This document shows positions 7,436 through 15,646 of a DNA stretch of 31,237 nucleotides, piece after piece. The translations under genes were made by a program, and so were the position numbers. Below the pieces are notes generated by a model. That model was not told the DNA's origin. It saw only the letters and a list, made by a program, of their open reading frames with translations, and did no database searches. This DNA is from an uncultured Bacilli bacterium (GTDB lineage Bacteria; Bacillota_I; Bacilli_A; RF39; UBA660), in assembly GCA_947623845.1 (NCBI GenBank), contig CANQHM010000008.1, positions 1 to 31,237 on the forward strand. The letters are read 5' to 3'. Positions within the stretch are counted from its first letter, which is position 1, and every line of letters starts with the position of its first letter.

Positions 7436-8611
7436 ACTAAAGAGGGAAAAAATAATGGTGAAGATAATAAAAATCAATCTAACACTAACAAAGAGAGTAA
7501 CACTTTAGTTGGAAAAATATCTGAAAATAATTATGGTGATGCAATTAATTATAGTGCTAATGGTATTGATGATTGGAAAATATTTTATAATGATGGCGAA
7601 AATATATTTATTATTACAAGTAATTTAATACCAAATTCTATGGTAGTTGATGGTACAGGTATAGAGAGAAATGCTAAATATTTAGGAAGATATAATGTAA
7701 TATGGGATTGGGACAATCCTGAATTTAAAAAATATGCAGGGGTGTCATCCATTGATAAAAATTTGGCTAAAAAATATGAGTTAAGTTGGATAGAAAAATA
7801 CCCTAATGATACTGACCATAAAAATATGAAAGTAGTTGCTAGTTTATTTGATCAAAATAATTGGGCTTCTTTTGTTGATAATAATTATGCAGATTCTGCT
7901 ATAGGTAGTCCTACTCTTGAAATGTTTATAAATAGTTGGAATGCTAAACATCCTGATAGTAAAGTGTATTTTGGTATGGGAGATGAAAATGGGTATTCTG
8001 TTGGAAAAGAAGAAAATCCTACTGATAATGGAGTATATTCTGTAAAAGGTTTAAAAGAAGATAAACTATACAATATTGTTCCGGAAAAATTTGGTGATGA
8101 TGGTATGGGAATGATTTTAGCATCTCCTAATCAACGAGGAACTGATCGTGTTGGAGGTGCAACTGATACAAGTATTGGTTTAAGTGATCCTTTTGGAGAT
8201 TATAAGGGAGTAAGACCAATAGTATGCTTAAAAGCCAATGTAAATGCTACATATAAAAATGGGGTGTGGGAATTAGAAAGTGTTAAAGAAACAAATAATA
8301 ATTCAGAATCTAATGAACCCCCTACAAGTTTTAAATTAGGAAATGATACACTTAAGTATGGAAAATATAAAGGAGAGTCGGCAGCAACAGGAAAAACATT
8401 AATTTTAAATCCTGATAACACGGCAGTACTAGATGGAAAAACTTATAAATTTAGTGTTGAAAAATATAATTTTGCTCAAGATTCTTCAAGCGATAGTTAT
8501 AAAGATGCTATAGTTTTAAAAAATGATGATGGTTCTATTAATTCGGCTTTCTATTTCTTAAATGGTAAGTTACGTGATGATCCAATGGCTTATGTTTATG
8601 ATGGCGATTAA
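7370..8611 (+). CDS. Lipoprotein with a DUF6273-like domain and a C-terminal beta domain
   Basis: A 413-aa protein. The signal peptide ends at lipobox LTGC (Cys21), followed by an Asn/Lys/Ser linker. The central region (about 60-292) opens with DDWKIFYNDGENIFIIT and ends with GVRPIVCLKANV. A W-x-(I/V)-(F/L)-Y..DG start and a GVRP(I/V)V.L end are typical of DUF6273-like domains on Bacillota surface proteins (family from memory). A second domain (about 318-413) begins KLGNDTLKYGKYKGES and looks like a small beta barrel comparable with the preceding lipoprotein. No catalytic motif is visible. The gene follows 48 bases after the previous stop, and the next starts 13 bases after it, so they probably form one operon. 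Confidence 0.7.
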   Translation: MKRKILSLLLMVILVIGLTGCGTKEGKNNGEDNKNQSNTNKESNTLVGKISENNYGDAINYSANGIDDWKIFYNDGENIFIITSNLIPNSMVVDGTGIERNAKYLGRYNVIWDWDNPEFKKYAGVSSIDKNLAKKYELSWIEKYPNDTDHKNMKVVASLFDQNNWASFVDNNYADSAIGSPTLEMFINSWNAKHPDSKVYFGMGDENGYSVGKEENPTDNGVYSVKGLKEDKLYNIVPEKFGDDGMGMILASPNQRGTDRVGGATDTSIGLSDPFGDYKGVRPIVCLKANVNATYKNGVWELESVKETNNNSESNEPPTSFKLGNDTLKYGKYKGESAATGKTLILNPDNTAVLDGKTYKFSVEKYNFAQDSSSDSYKDAIVLKNDDGSINSAFYFLNGKLRDDPMAYVYDGD

Positions 8612-8624
8612 GGAGTGAGAAAAA

Positions 8625-9593
8625 ATGAAAAAATCAGTAAGTAAAAATTTTATTTATATTATTAGTTGTATAATTCTTTATAGTCTTATAGCTTGTATAA
8701 CATTCTTTTTTAAGATAAGCAATGATGAAACCCAAGCAATGTATCAAATAACAGGAATTGCTTTAGCTGTTAATTTCTTTTCAACACTTTATATTAGAAA
8801 TTATTTAATATATGTTTTTGATATTGATAGAGATGATGAGAGTACAGTAGATAAAGTTTTAAATTGTATTTATTCTATTATAGCAACATTAATAGTATAT
8901 CTAGTTATGCAATTAAAAAATGTAACAGGTGATATACCTATAATGTGTTCAATATTATATTTTATATTTAGTTTTGCTAGTATATGGATTGCCAGTAATA
9001 TAAATAATGGGTCAAAATTGTATGATTTGCTTTCTAGTAAAGAGAAAAAACTAAAATACTTTATAATACCTTTAATATTTGCTCTAATTTGGGCTATTCC
9101 TGTAATAGTAGTTGCCCTTGTTTTTTCACATCACTTAAAAGCAGGTGGAACTGATGATACTTCATTAGCTATTTTGATTTGTCCGTATATATATGCTTTT
9201 TTGATTAATTATCTTTTTTCAAAATTTAATATAATAAAATTAGCCAATGATATTGATAAATTTAATAACTCACCATCAGGAATAATATATTATGAATCAT
9301 TCTTTAACATTTTCTTTATTGTTGTTTTTGTTACAATGGTATTTGTTAGAGGTGTATATGGAAATGATAATGTTTCATCATCTAATATGTTATTAGCTAC
9401 AACATTTTTATTAGTTGCTATGGTATTTTATTTAATTAAAGAATTTAGTTTTGATGGATTTATTGGTAGTGGTAAAACTAAAAAACAAAAAAGAATTAGT
9501 GCAACAACAATTAACTATGGTTCACATTATTCAACAACAGAGTATACAGATGAAGATGGGAATAAAACAACAGTTGATCATTGGAAATTTTAA
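8625..9593 (+). CDS. Polytopic membrane protein of unknown function
   Basis: A 322-aa protein with about eight hydrophobic segments (first at 8-30, then near 41-65, 83-102, 109-131, 150-172, 185-203, 222-243 and 252-268). Its polar tail ends TEYTDEDGNKTTVDHWKF. I recognise no family and see no motif of a known transporter or enzyme. Its ribosome site, AAGGAGTGAGAAAAA, is the same as that of the two lipoproteins before it. It sits inside the lipoprotein cluster, so a shared envelope role is a reasonable inference. Confidence 0.65.
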   Translation: MKKSVSKNFIYIISCIILYSLIACITFFFKISNDETQAMYQITGIALAVNFFSTLYIRNYLIYVFDIDRDDESTVDKVLNCIYSIIATLIVYLVMQLKNVTGDIPIMCSILYFIFSFASIWIASNINNGSKLYDLLSSKEKKLKYFIIPLIFALIWAIPVIVVALVFSHHLKAGGTDDTSLAILICPYIYAFLINYLFSKFNIIKLANDIDKFNNSPSGIIYYESFFNIFFIVVFVTMVFVRGVYGNDNVSSSNMLLATTFLLVAMVFYLIKEFSFDGFIGSGKTKKQKRISATTINYGSHYSTTEYTDEDGNKTTVDHWKF

Positions 9594-9638
9594 AAACGAT
9601 TATTAAAGAAGTTTAGGAGATATTGAGAGGAAAAATTA

Positions 9639-9704
9639 ATGAAAAAGAAAATATTAAGTATATTATTAATGGTAATTTTGGTCGTAGGTTTAACAGGATG
9701 TGGT
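9639..9704 (+). repeat. Lipoprotein-leader repeat, copy 3
   Basis: The 66 bases from ATG to the lipobox Cys differ from copy 2 at about five positions and from copy 1 at about six. Unlike copies 1 and 2, the upstream ribosome site differs (GAGAGGAAAAA). Confidence 0.65.
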
Positions 9705-10100
9705 AAAAACAAGAATGAAAAAGGAAATGAACCTCAAAAACTTGCAGGAATATCAATGACAATTAAAGAAGGTAGTTTAACTAACAAAAGTGCAACAGTT
9801 ATTATTAAAGATACAAATGGTAAAGGAACTTATGTTTATGGAAAACCATTTAGAATAGATAAAAAAGAAAATGGTAAGTGGGTAACACTAAAAGAAATAA
9901 ATGATGATTGTGCATTTATTTTAAAGGCTTACTATGTCGATAATGATGGACTTTTAGAGCTTGATCAAGACTGGGAATGTATGTATGGCGAGTTAGAAAA
10001 AGGAACTTATAGATTAGTTAAATATACTTTTTTAAATAGTGATACACCAGTAACAGACGATGATCATAGATATTTTTCAGTAGAATTTACAATTAAATAA
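9639..10100 (+). CDS. Lipoprotein with a bacterial Ig-like domain
   Basis: A 153-aa protein with lipobox LTGC (Cys21). The mature part is one beta-sandwich-like domain: ISMTIKEGSLTNKSATVIIK, then YGKPFRIDKKENGKWVTL, then YGELEKGTYRLVKYTF and a closing YFSVEFTIK. This strand pattern (a Y-G..F/Y-x-(I/L)-(D/E)-K-K-x-N-G-K-W block and a G-x-(L/Y)-x-x-G-x-Y-R block) is typical of Ig-like domains of the Big_14 type. These are usually cell-surface modules without known catalysis. It is the last gene of the lipoprotein cluster and is followed by an intrinsic terminator. Confidence 0.75.
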   Translation: MKKKILSILLMVILVVGLTGCGKNKNEKGNEPQKLAGISMTIKEGSLTNKSATVIIKDTNGKGTYVYGKPFRIDKKENGKWVTLKEINDDCAFILKAYYVDNDGLLELDQDWECMYGELEKGTYRLVKYTFLNSDTPVTDDDHRYFSVEFTIK

Positions 10101-10111
10101 TATTATTGGTT

Positions 10112-10147
10112 AAAAAAACTATCAAACATTTACTTGATAGTTTTTTT
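10112..10147 (+). terminator. Intrinsic terminator of the lipoprotein cluster
   Basis: ACTATCAA and TTGATAGT pair perfectly around an eight-base loop and are followed by a run of seven T. Confidence 0.85.
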
Positions 10148-10149
10148 AT

Positions 10150-10175
10150 AAAAAAACCTGTAAATACAGGTTTTA
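10150..10175 (-). terminator. Intrinsic terminator of the tRNA-Gly gene
   Basis: On the minus strand AAAACCTGTA and TACAGGTTTT pair around a short loop and run into T residues. It stands 10 bases after the tRNA 3' end and back to back with the plus-strand terminator. Confidence 0.75.
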
Positions 10176-10185
10176 TATACAAATT

Positions 10186-10260
10186 TGGAGCAACTGAGGA
10201 GGATCGAACTCCCATCTCAACCTTGGCAAGGTCGCATACTAGCCATTGTACTACAGCTGC
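10186..10260 (-). tRNA. tRNA-Gly (anticodon GCC)
   Basis: On the minus strand the acceptor stem GCAGCTG pairs with CAGTTGC (one G-U), followed by discriminator U and an encoded CCA. The anticodon stem CGACC/GGTTG (one G-U) closes the loop TTGCCAA, giving anticodon GCC. The T arm GGGAG-TTCGATC-CTCCT has the usual TTC. Discriminator U and anticodon GCC are both normal for glycine. The gene has its own promoter and terminator. Confidence 0.93.
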
Positions 10261-10268
10261 ATAAACTT

Positions 10269-10297
10269 AATATAGCAAATAAATTAAATAATTTCAA
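10269..10297 (-). promoter_or_regulatory. Promoter of the tRNA-Gly gene
   Basis: On the minus strand TTGAAA (10292-10297) and TATATT (10269-10274) are spaced by exactly 17 bases; the -10 ends 8 bases before the mature 5' end of the tRNA. Confidence 0.65.
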
Positions 10298-10305
10298 GGA
10301 AAAAT

Positions 10306-10334
10306 TTGAAAATTTTTAATATTCATTGTATAAT
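10306..10334 (+). promoter_or_regulatory. Promoter of the LtaS-like gene
   Basis: TTGAAA (10306-10311) and TATAAT (10329-10334) with a 17-base spacer. It is divergent from the tRNA promoter and 22 bases before the ATG at 10357. Confidence 0.65.
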
Positions 10335-10356
10335 TATAAAATGAAAGGATGTAAAT

Positions 10357-12435
10357 ATGAAGAAAATAAGCAAATTTTTAAAAAACGGGAAAAGAAAAGT
10401 TATTAATTATCTCTCAACTAATCGGTTATTTTTGACTTATGTTATTTTTTCTATTGTAAGTACTATTTTAGTAAGACATTTTACCGTAGGAAATGCTTTT
10501 GATTATAATCCTTTACTTATTGATAGTGGAATTATTATTGTTATCGGGGCATTAGGTTATTTAATTAAACCTAAGAATCAATTTAAATATTATTTTTCGT
10601 GGTTAATCATCTTTACCATAATGTGTGTAGTTAATTCTGTATATTTTACATTCTATCAATCTTTTGCTTCATTTAGTTTATTAGCAACGGCTGGTCAGTT
10701 AGGAGAAGTATCTGATGCCTTATATGAACAATTACATTTAATCGATTTTATATATGTAATATTTCCTGTAGTTTTTTATCTATTACATCATTATCTTAAA
10801 AAAACAACTTATTATAATTTAGTTTCGAAAGTAGAAAAAAGTAAAAAAATGTGTGCTTCGACCCTTTTAGTAGGAGTTATAACCCTTGCTTGTAGTTTAG
10901 TAACGGTAACGGGAACTGATTATGGAAGACTTGCTAAACAATGGAATAGAGAGTTAGTTGTAGAAAGATTTGGAATGATTGTTTATCAAGGTAATGACTT
11001 ATGTCAAAGTCTTTCACCAAAAATTAATTCCTTATTTGGATATGATGAAGCAGCACGAAAGTTTAGAGAGTTCTTTGCAAATAATAATGATACCCATGCT
11101 AATAATAAATATACTAATATCTTTAAAGGGAAAAATATCGTATTCATCCATATGGAAAGTATGCAAAGTGTTTTATTAGATATGGAATTTAATGGGCAAA
11201 AAGTTTTACCAAATGTTACAAAATTAACGGAAGAGGGAATGTATTTTTCAAACTTCTATCCTGAAGTAAGTGTAGGTACTTCTAGTGATACAGAGTTTTC
11301 TCTATCATCTTCTTTACTACCAGCTTTATCTGGAACTGTGGCGGTTAATTATTATGACCGGGATTATGTAACAATTCAAAAATTATTTAATGAGATTGGT
11401 TATTATACATTTAGTATGCATGCTAATAAAGCGGATATGTGGAACCGAAATAATTTTCATAAGAGTTTTGGTTATGAAAAGTTCTATTCTATTACCGATT
11501 TTACGGATTATCCATTACCTAAAACTAAAGCAGAGAAAGAAAGTGATCCAGAGTGGGTAGGTTTAGGATTAAGTGATCATGAATTCTTTAAACAAGTAAT
11601 TCCTAAATTAGAAGCTATTGAACAAGATAATAAAAATTATTTAGGAACAATTATAACCTTATCTAATCATACACCATTTGATTCAGTAACTAAATATGAT
11701 GAATTTGATTTAAGTTATACGGGTTATCGAACCAATCCAGATACGGGTGAACAAGAATTAGTAACTGATGAATACTTAAATGGAAGAAAACTAGGTAACT
11801 ATATTAAGAGTGCCCATTATGCCGATAGATGTCTAGGAGAATTTATTGATTACATAAATAATAGTGAATATTTTAATGATACAATATTTGTTTTCTATGG
11901 GGATCATGATGCGAGATTAAATAGTAAAGAATATGATTATTATTATAATTATGATTTAACTACGGGCGTTAAAAAAGAAGAAGGCGATGAAGGTTACTAT
12001 AATTTCGATTATTTTGCGCAAGAAATAAATCGTAAAACGCCATTAATTATTTGGACTAAAAATAAAAGTCTTCGCAAAAAGATTGACACAGAAGTAACTG
12101 ATGTTATGGGTATGGTAGATGTTTTACCAACTATAGGTAATATGTTTGGAGTAGAAAACCCTTATGCTTTAGGACATGATATATTTGATATTAAAGAAAA
12201 TAATGTGGTAATCTTCCCTGATGGTGATTTTATAACTAATAAAGTATATTATGATTCTTCTTCATCTAGTTATCAAACTTTGTATCAAGGTGCTACTATT
12301 ACAGATGGATATATTGATGAATTAATTAAATATACGGAAGAAAGATTAGAAATAAGTAATTCAATTATTGTTTATGATTTAATTAAAAAAGAAGAGAATA
12401 GAGGGTTAATAGATGAAACTACAGTACAAAATTAG
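10357..12435 (+). CDS. LTA synthase family phosphoglycerol transferase (sulfatase fold)
   Basis: A 692-aa membrane enzyme. Several membrane segments fill the first 185 residues, then a large extracytoplasmic sulfatase-like domain begins near 255. Key elements are visible: metal ligand Glu267 in FIHMESMQ; the nucleophile region VGTSSDTEFS at 306-315 with Thr308; SNHTPF at 436-441; and FYGDHDARL at 513-521 with the metal-binding Asp516-His517. LtaS-type enzymes polymerise glycerol phosphate from phosphatidylglycerol on the outer face, building lipoteichoic acid; relatives transfer phosphoglycerol to other glycans, so the exact product is uncertain. The ribosome site is AAAGGATG. It overlaps the next gene by 23 bases. 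Confidence 0.85.
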   Translation: MKKISKFLKNGKRKVINYLSTNRLFLTYVIFSIVSTILVRHFTVGNAFDYNPLLIDSGIIIVIGALGYLIKPKNQFKYYFSWLIIFTIMCVVNSVYFTFYQSFASFSLLATAGQLGEVSDALYEQLHLIDFIYVIFPVVFYLLHHYLKKTTYYNLVSKVEKSKKMCASTLLVGVITLACSLVTVTGTDYGRLAKQWNRELVVERFGMIVYQGNDLCQSLSPKINSLFGYDEAARKFREFFANNNDTHANNKYTNIFKGKNIVFIHMESMQSVLLDMEFNGQKVLPNVTKLTEEGMYFSNFYPEVSVGTSSDTEFSLSSSLLPALSGTVAVNYYDRDYVTIQKLFNEIGYYTFSMHANKADMWNRNNFHKSFGYEKFYSITDFTDYPLPKTKAEKESDPEWVGLGLSDHEFFKQVIPKLEAIEQDNKNYLGTIITLSNHTPFDSVTKYDEFDLSYTGYRTNPDTGEQELVTDEYLNGRKLGNYIKSAHYADRCLGEFIDYINNSEYFNDTIFVFYGDHDARLNSKEYDYYYNYDLTTGVKKEEGDEGYYNFDYFAQEINRKTPLIIWTKNKSLRKKIDTEVTDVMGMVDVLPTIGNMFGVENPYALGHDIFDIKENNVVIFPDGDFITNKVYYDSSSSSYQTLYQGATITDGYIDELIKYTEERLEISNSIIVYDLIKKEENRGLIDETTVQN

Positions 12436-13057
12436 TTTAGTTGTTATAGCATCATTAATTATTATGGGAATTCTGTGGTATGTATCAGGAATGAATAGAA
12501 CGGGTTCTAAAGTAGTTAATAAAAGTGAAGTTCAAGAAGAGATAAAAGAGTTTGGATATAAGATTAATGATAATGAAAGTACTTATTATAAAAATACTTT
12601 TAAAGAATTAAAGAACTTATTAAGTAACCCAGATTATGATGATAATACATATCGGGATTTAGTGGCTAAATTATTTGTAATTGATTTATATTCTCTAGGT
12701 ACCAAGATTAATAAATATGAAGTAAGTAGTATCCAATATTTCCATCCTGATAAACAAACGATGCATCAAACGAAAGTTATTGATAATTTCTATAATATGA
12801 TTGAAGATAATAGTTATGGAAAAAGAAGTATGGAATTACCAATTGTAAGTGAAGTTACGATTGATGAAGTACTTGATACAACTTATAAACTAGGAGATGA
12901 AGAGATGCCTGCTAGTGAAGTAGATTTAACTATGGCTTATGAAAAAAATTTAGGATATGATACTTATGGCAAAGTAACTTTAGTTAAAGTGGAAAATAAA
13001 TGGTGGGTTGTAAGTTTTAAAGGTTTAAAAGAGAAGGAAGAAGTTAGTGGAGATTAA
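12413..13057 (+). CDS. Membrane-anchored protein coupled to the LtaS-like enzyme
   Basis: A 214-aa protein with one N-terminal membrane segment (about 6-24) and an extracytoplasmic domain. The domain starts with helical charged stretches (31-110) and ends in strands containing KVTLVKVENKWWVVSFKG, similar to the end of many small NTF2-like or DUF-type secreted domains. I do not recognise a family. The start lies 23 bases inside the upstream gene, behind AGAGGG, so translation is coupled and the two proteins probably work together. A terminator follows directly. Confidence 0.7.
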   Translation: MKLQYKISLVVIASLIIMGILWYVSGMNRTGSKVVNKSEVQEEIKEFGYKINDNESTYYKNTFKELKNLLSNPDYDDNTYRDLVAKLFVIDLYSLGTKINKYEVSSIQYFHPDKQTMHQTKVIDNFYNMIEDNSYGKRSMELPIVSEVTIDEVLDTTYKLGDEEMPASEVDLTMAYEKNLGYDTYGKVTLVKVENKWWVVSFKGLKEKEEVSGD

Positions 13058-13067
13058 CTTCTTTTTT
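13040..13067 (+). terminator. Intrinsic terminator of the LtaS-like operon
   Basis: GAAGTTA and TAACTTC form a perfect 7-bp stem with an eight-base loop, followed by six T. The stem overlaps the last codons and stop of the preceding gene. Confidence 0.8.
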
Positions 13068-13094
13068 GTGATATAATAGCAAGCGTGATGTTTT

Positions 13095-14012
13095 ATGAAA
13101 TTAGAAACTTATTTAAAATATTTAAAGAATGAAGAAAGACCTAAGTTTATAGAAAAGTATTTACAAGTTGCATCTTTATTACGTTTAAAAAGAATTGGGT
13201 ATTTTTGTGGAATGGATTATGCTTCGAAAGATATTTATGATTTTAGTGAATATGTTTCACGTTATCAACATTCTTTAAATACCGCTTTAATAACTTATAA
13301 TTTAACCGAAGATAAGATAATGACCATAGCAAGCTTATTTCATGATATAGCAACACCTTGTACGGCGCATGTTATAGATTATATGAATAAAGATTATTTA
13401 AATCAAGAAAGTACGGAAGAATATACAGGAAATATTTTAAGAAAAGATAAATATTTAAAAGAATGTTTAAAAGAAGATCAAATAAATATTGAAGATATTA
13501 TTAATTTTAAACAATTTAGTATTGTTGATAATCCCAGGCCTAAATTATGTGCGGATAGATTAGATGGAACTATACTTCCCGGTTTATTTTGGACGAAGAA
13601 TCTTACTTTAGAAGAGGTTTTAATGATTCTTAATAATTTAAGAGTATATACTAATGAAGATAATGAAGCTGAAATTGGTTTTGCTAGTGAAAGGATCGCA
13701 TCCAAAGTATTAGAAATAAATAAAAGTATCGATATTTATTGTCATTCTAATTATGATAATTATATGATGGATTTATTATCTAAGATAATTAAAAGAGCGA
13801 TAGATTTAGGACTTGTTACTTATGAAGATTTATATGTTTTAGATGAAGAAAGATTATTCTGTCTTTTAAATAGTAGTAAAGATTTAGAGTTACAAACTAA
13901 TTTATATAAATTTTATCATATTAAAAAAGAAGACATACCTAGTATTAGTTTACCACCTACGAAGAAAAGGGTGTTATGTCCGTTAGTTGATGGGAAAAGA
14001 ATAATAAATTAA
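13095..14012 (+). CDS. HD-domain phosphohydrolase
   Basis: A 305-aa soluble protein. The metal ligands of the HD superfamily can be traced: His59 in SRYQHSLN, the His83-Asp84 doublet in ASLFHDIATP and Asp156 in CADRLDGTILPG. HD proteins hydrolyse phosphomonoesters or nucleotides (for example dNTPs or (p)ppGpp). The ADRLDG block resembles dGTPase/YfbR-like and YedJ-like members, but no specificity can be assigned. An extended -10 (TGATATAAT, 13069-13077) overlaps the preceding terminator. No strong SD is seen; GTGATG just upstream is the only candidate. Confidence 0.75.
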   Translation: MKLETYLKYLKNEERPKFIEKYLQVASLLRLKRIGYFCGMDYASKDIYDFSEYVSRYQHSLNTALITYNLTEDKIMTIASLFHDIATPCTAHVIDYMNKDYLNQESTEEYTGNILRKDKYLKECLKEDQINIEDIINFKQFSIVDNPRPKLCADRLDGTILPGLFWTKNLTLEEVLMILNNLRVYTNEDNEAEIGFASERIASKVLEINKSIDIYCHSNYDNYMMDLLSKIIKRAIDLGLVTYEDLYVLDEERLFCLLNSSKDLELQTNLYKFYHIKKEDIPSISLPPTKKRVLCPLVDGKRIIN

Positions 14013-14062
14013 ATTGGAAAAAAGTTTTTAATCGTGTATAATAAATAAGGAGGGTAGAAAAT

Positions 14063-14758
14063 ATGATAATAAAAGATGAAGCTTATGAAAAATCTTTAAG
14101 AATGTTTGAAAATTTAAAAAAGTATATTGGAAAACCAGTAAAAGTTATTTATTATAATCAAGATCGAATTGAATATTATATAAGTATATTAGAAAAAGTA
14201 GATGATTTTAAATCTATAATGTTAAAAAATAATATTTATTTAGAATTCTTTGCTGATACAAAAATGATTTATGAAATATGTTTTGGTGGAGAAGTATTAT
14301 ATCGTAATCCTAATAAAGATAGATATTACTATGAAAAAAAAGAAAATGCTTTTGGTATAACACCAGGGTTAATGGAATTTTATAAAGATAATAAACGTTT
14401 TGCTTATCAAAATAAAGATCAAGAAAAATATGCAGTGCAACTTGAAGGGATTAATTTAGTTAAAGAAGATAAACAAAAAGAGTGGTTAGCGTTTATAGAA
14501 AATTATTATAATAGATTTAATGATAGTGTACTTATAACTACAGTTTTAAACTTATTAAAAAAAATACACAATAGAACATCTTATGAAGTAATATATAATA
14601 ATTTAATAAATGATAAAGAAGATTTATATGAAGGAGAACTTTTGATAGCATTAGATATTATTTCTTATTTTACAGAGGGTGGGAAGTTCTTAAAAGAATA
14701 TATTTTAAATAGATTGCAAAATAAAGGTTTAACTTTGACATTAAAAAATCAGTTCTAG
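14063..14758 (+). CDS. Uncharacterised 231-aa protein
   Basis: A soluble protein with a strong ribosome site (AAGGAGGG). After a helix, residues 18-75 read like a small Sm/SH3-like barrel: LKKYIGKPVKVIYYNQDRI, then ISILEKVDDFKSIMLKNN, then a strand ending MIYEICFGGEVLYR. The second half (about 100-231) is helical and charged with no motif I know. I cannot assign a function. It sits alone between its own ribosome site and a shared bidirectional terminator. Confidence 0.6.
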   Translation: MIIKDEAYEKSLRMFENLKKYIGKPVKVIYYNQDRIEYYISILEKVDDFKSIMLKNNIYLEFFADTKMIYEICFGGEVLYRNPNKDRYYYEKKENAFGITPGLMEFYKDNKRFAYQNKDQEKYAVQLEGINLVKEDKQKEWLAFIENYYNRFNDSVLITTVLNLLKKIHNRTSYEVIYNNLINDKEDLYEGELLIALDIISYFTEGGKFLKEYILNRLQNKGLTLTLKNQF

Positions 14759-14774
14759 GGAACTGACTTTTTTA
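14749..14774. terminator. Bidirectional intrinsic terminator between convergent genes
   Basis: TCAGTTC and GAACTGA form a perfect 7-bp stem around TAGG, with T-runs outward on both strands. It serves the gene ending at 14758 and the minus-strand gene ending at 14772. Confidence 0.8.
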
Positions 14775-15593
14775 AGCTTCATTCTTATTACCTGCAGCTT
14801 GAATAATGAAATTAAATATTTTAAAGTAAATCTCGATAATAGAGAAAGATAGAGCAAAAGCACTAAGCCATTCATATTTCTTTGGTAATTTACTTTGTAA
14901 ACTATGATTTATAACTTCAAAATCAACTAGTAAGAATAAAGTTGCAACAATAATACCAATAGCACCAGCAATACTAATTACGATACTATTATTAATAATA
15001 AAGTCGGCATATTCTTTAGTAGCAGGGATTAAAGTCATAACATATACTCCTAAAGCTAGTAATGCTCCAACAACAATTAGAGTAGCTAAACAAGAAAGAA
15101 ATTTCTTTTCTACTTTAACAATATGTGCTTGATATAAGAATAACATTACAAGAACAATAAGAATAGTAAGACCTAAAGCAATTAAACCAGGATAGACAAA
15201 TTCATAACCAAAAATATGGAATAAGAATGCTAAGCCATAACCTTGAGCTAAAGAATAAATAGAACCAAATAAGAAAGAACTTCTTACAAATTTAAATGAG
15301 ATAAATGTTCCTAATAAACCAATAAAGATACTACCAAAGGCAATAGCGGCTTCAATTAAATTTACTTCATATCCCTCAACTTGTTCTATGTAAGTAGTTG
15401 GAACCATACTACTAGTAGCAAAGAATATAGCAACACCAGCAATGGTTAGTAATAAGAAAAATATTACTTTTAAACTTATTCCTTTAGCAGTACAAGATGG
15501 TTCACCACTTTCTTCAACCTTATTAATTTTTGCAACCATAGGATTAGCTAAGAATAATCCAAATCTTCCTACTTTACTTTCTACAACTGCCAT
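14772..15593 (-). CDS. Bax inhibitor-1/YccA family membrane protein
   Basis: A 273-aa protein with seven hydrophobic segments spread through residues 46-262. The opening (VGRFGLFLANPMVAKINK) and the segment SIFIGLLGTFISFKF, followed by a SSFLFGSIYSLAQGYGLAFLF-like stretch, fit the YccA/BI-1-like (TMBIM) family of bacterial integral membrane proteins, some of which are pH-sensitive calcium leak channels. An acidic FEVINH segment before the last helices and a final aspartate-rich half fit too. AAAGGAG precedes the start. Physiological role here is unknown. Confidence 0.8.
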   Translation of the reverse strand: MAVVESKVGRFGLFLANPMVAKINKVEESGEPSCTAKGISLKVIFFLLLTIAGVAIFFATSSMVPTTYIEQVEGYEVNLIEAAIAFGSIFIGLLGTFISFKFVRSSFLFGSIYSLAQGYGLAFLFHIFGYEFVYPGLIALGLTILIVLVMLFLYQAHIVKVEKKFLSCLATLIVVGALLALGVYVMTLIPATKEYADFIINNSIVISIAGAIGIIVATLFLLVDFEVINHSLQSKLPKKYEWLSAFALSFSIIEIYFKIFNFIIQAAGNKNEA

Positions 15594-15646
15594 ATATAAC
15601 TCCTTTCATATTTTATTATAATATATTTAATAGGGTAGTTGCAATG

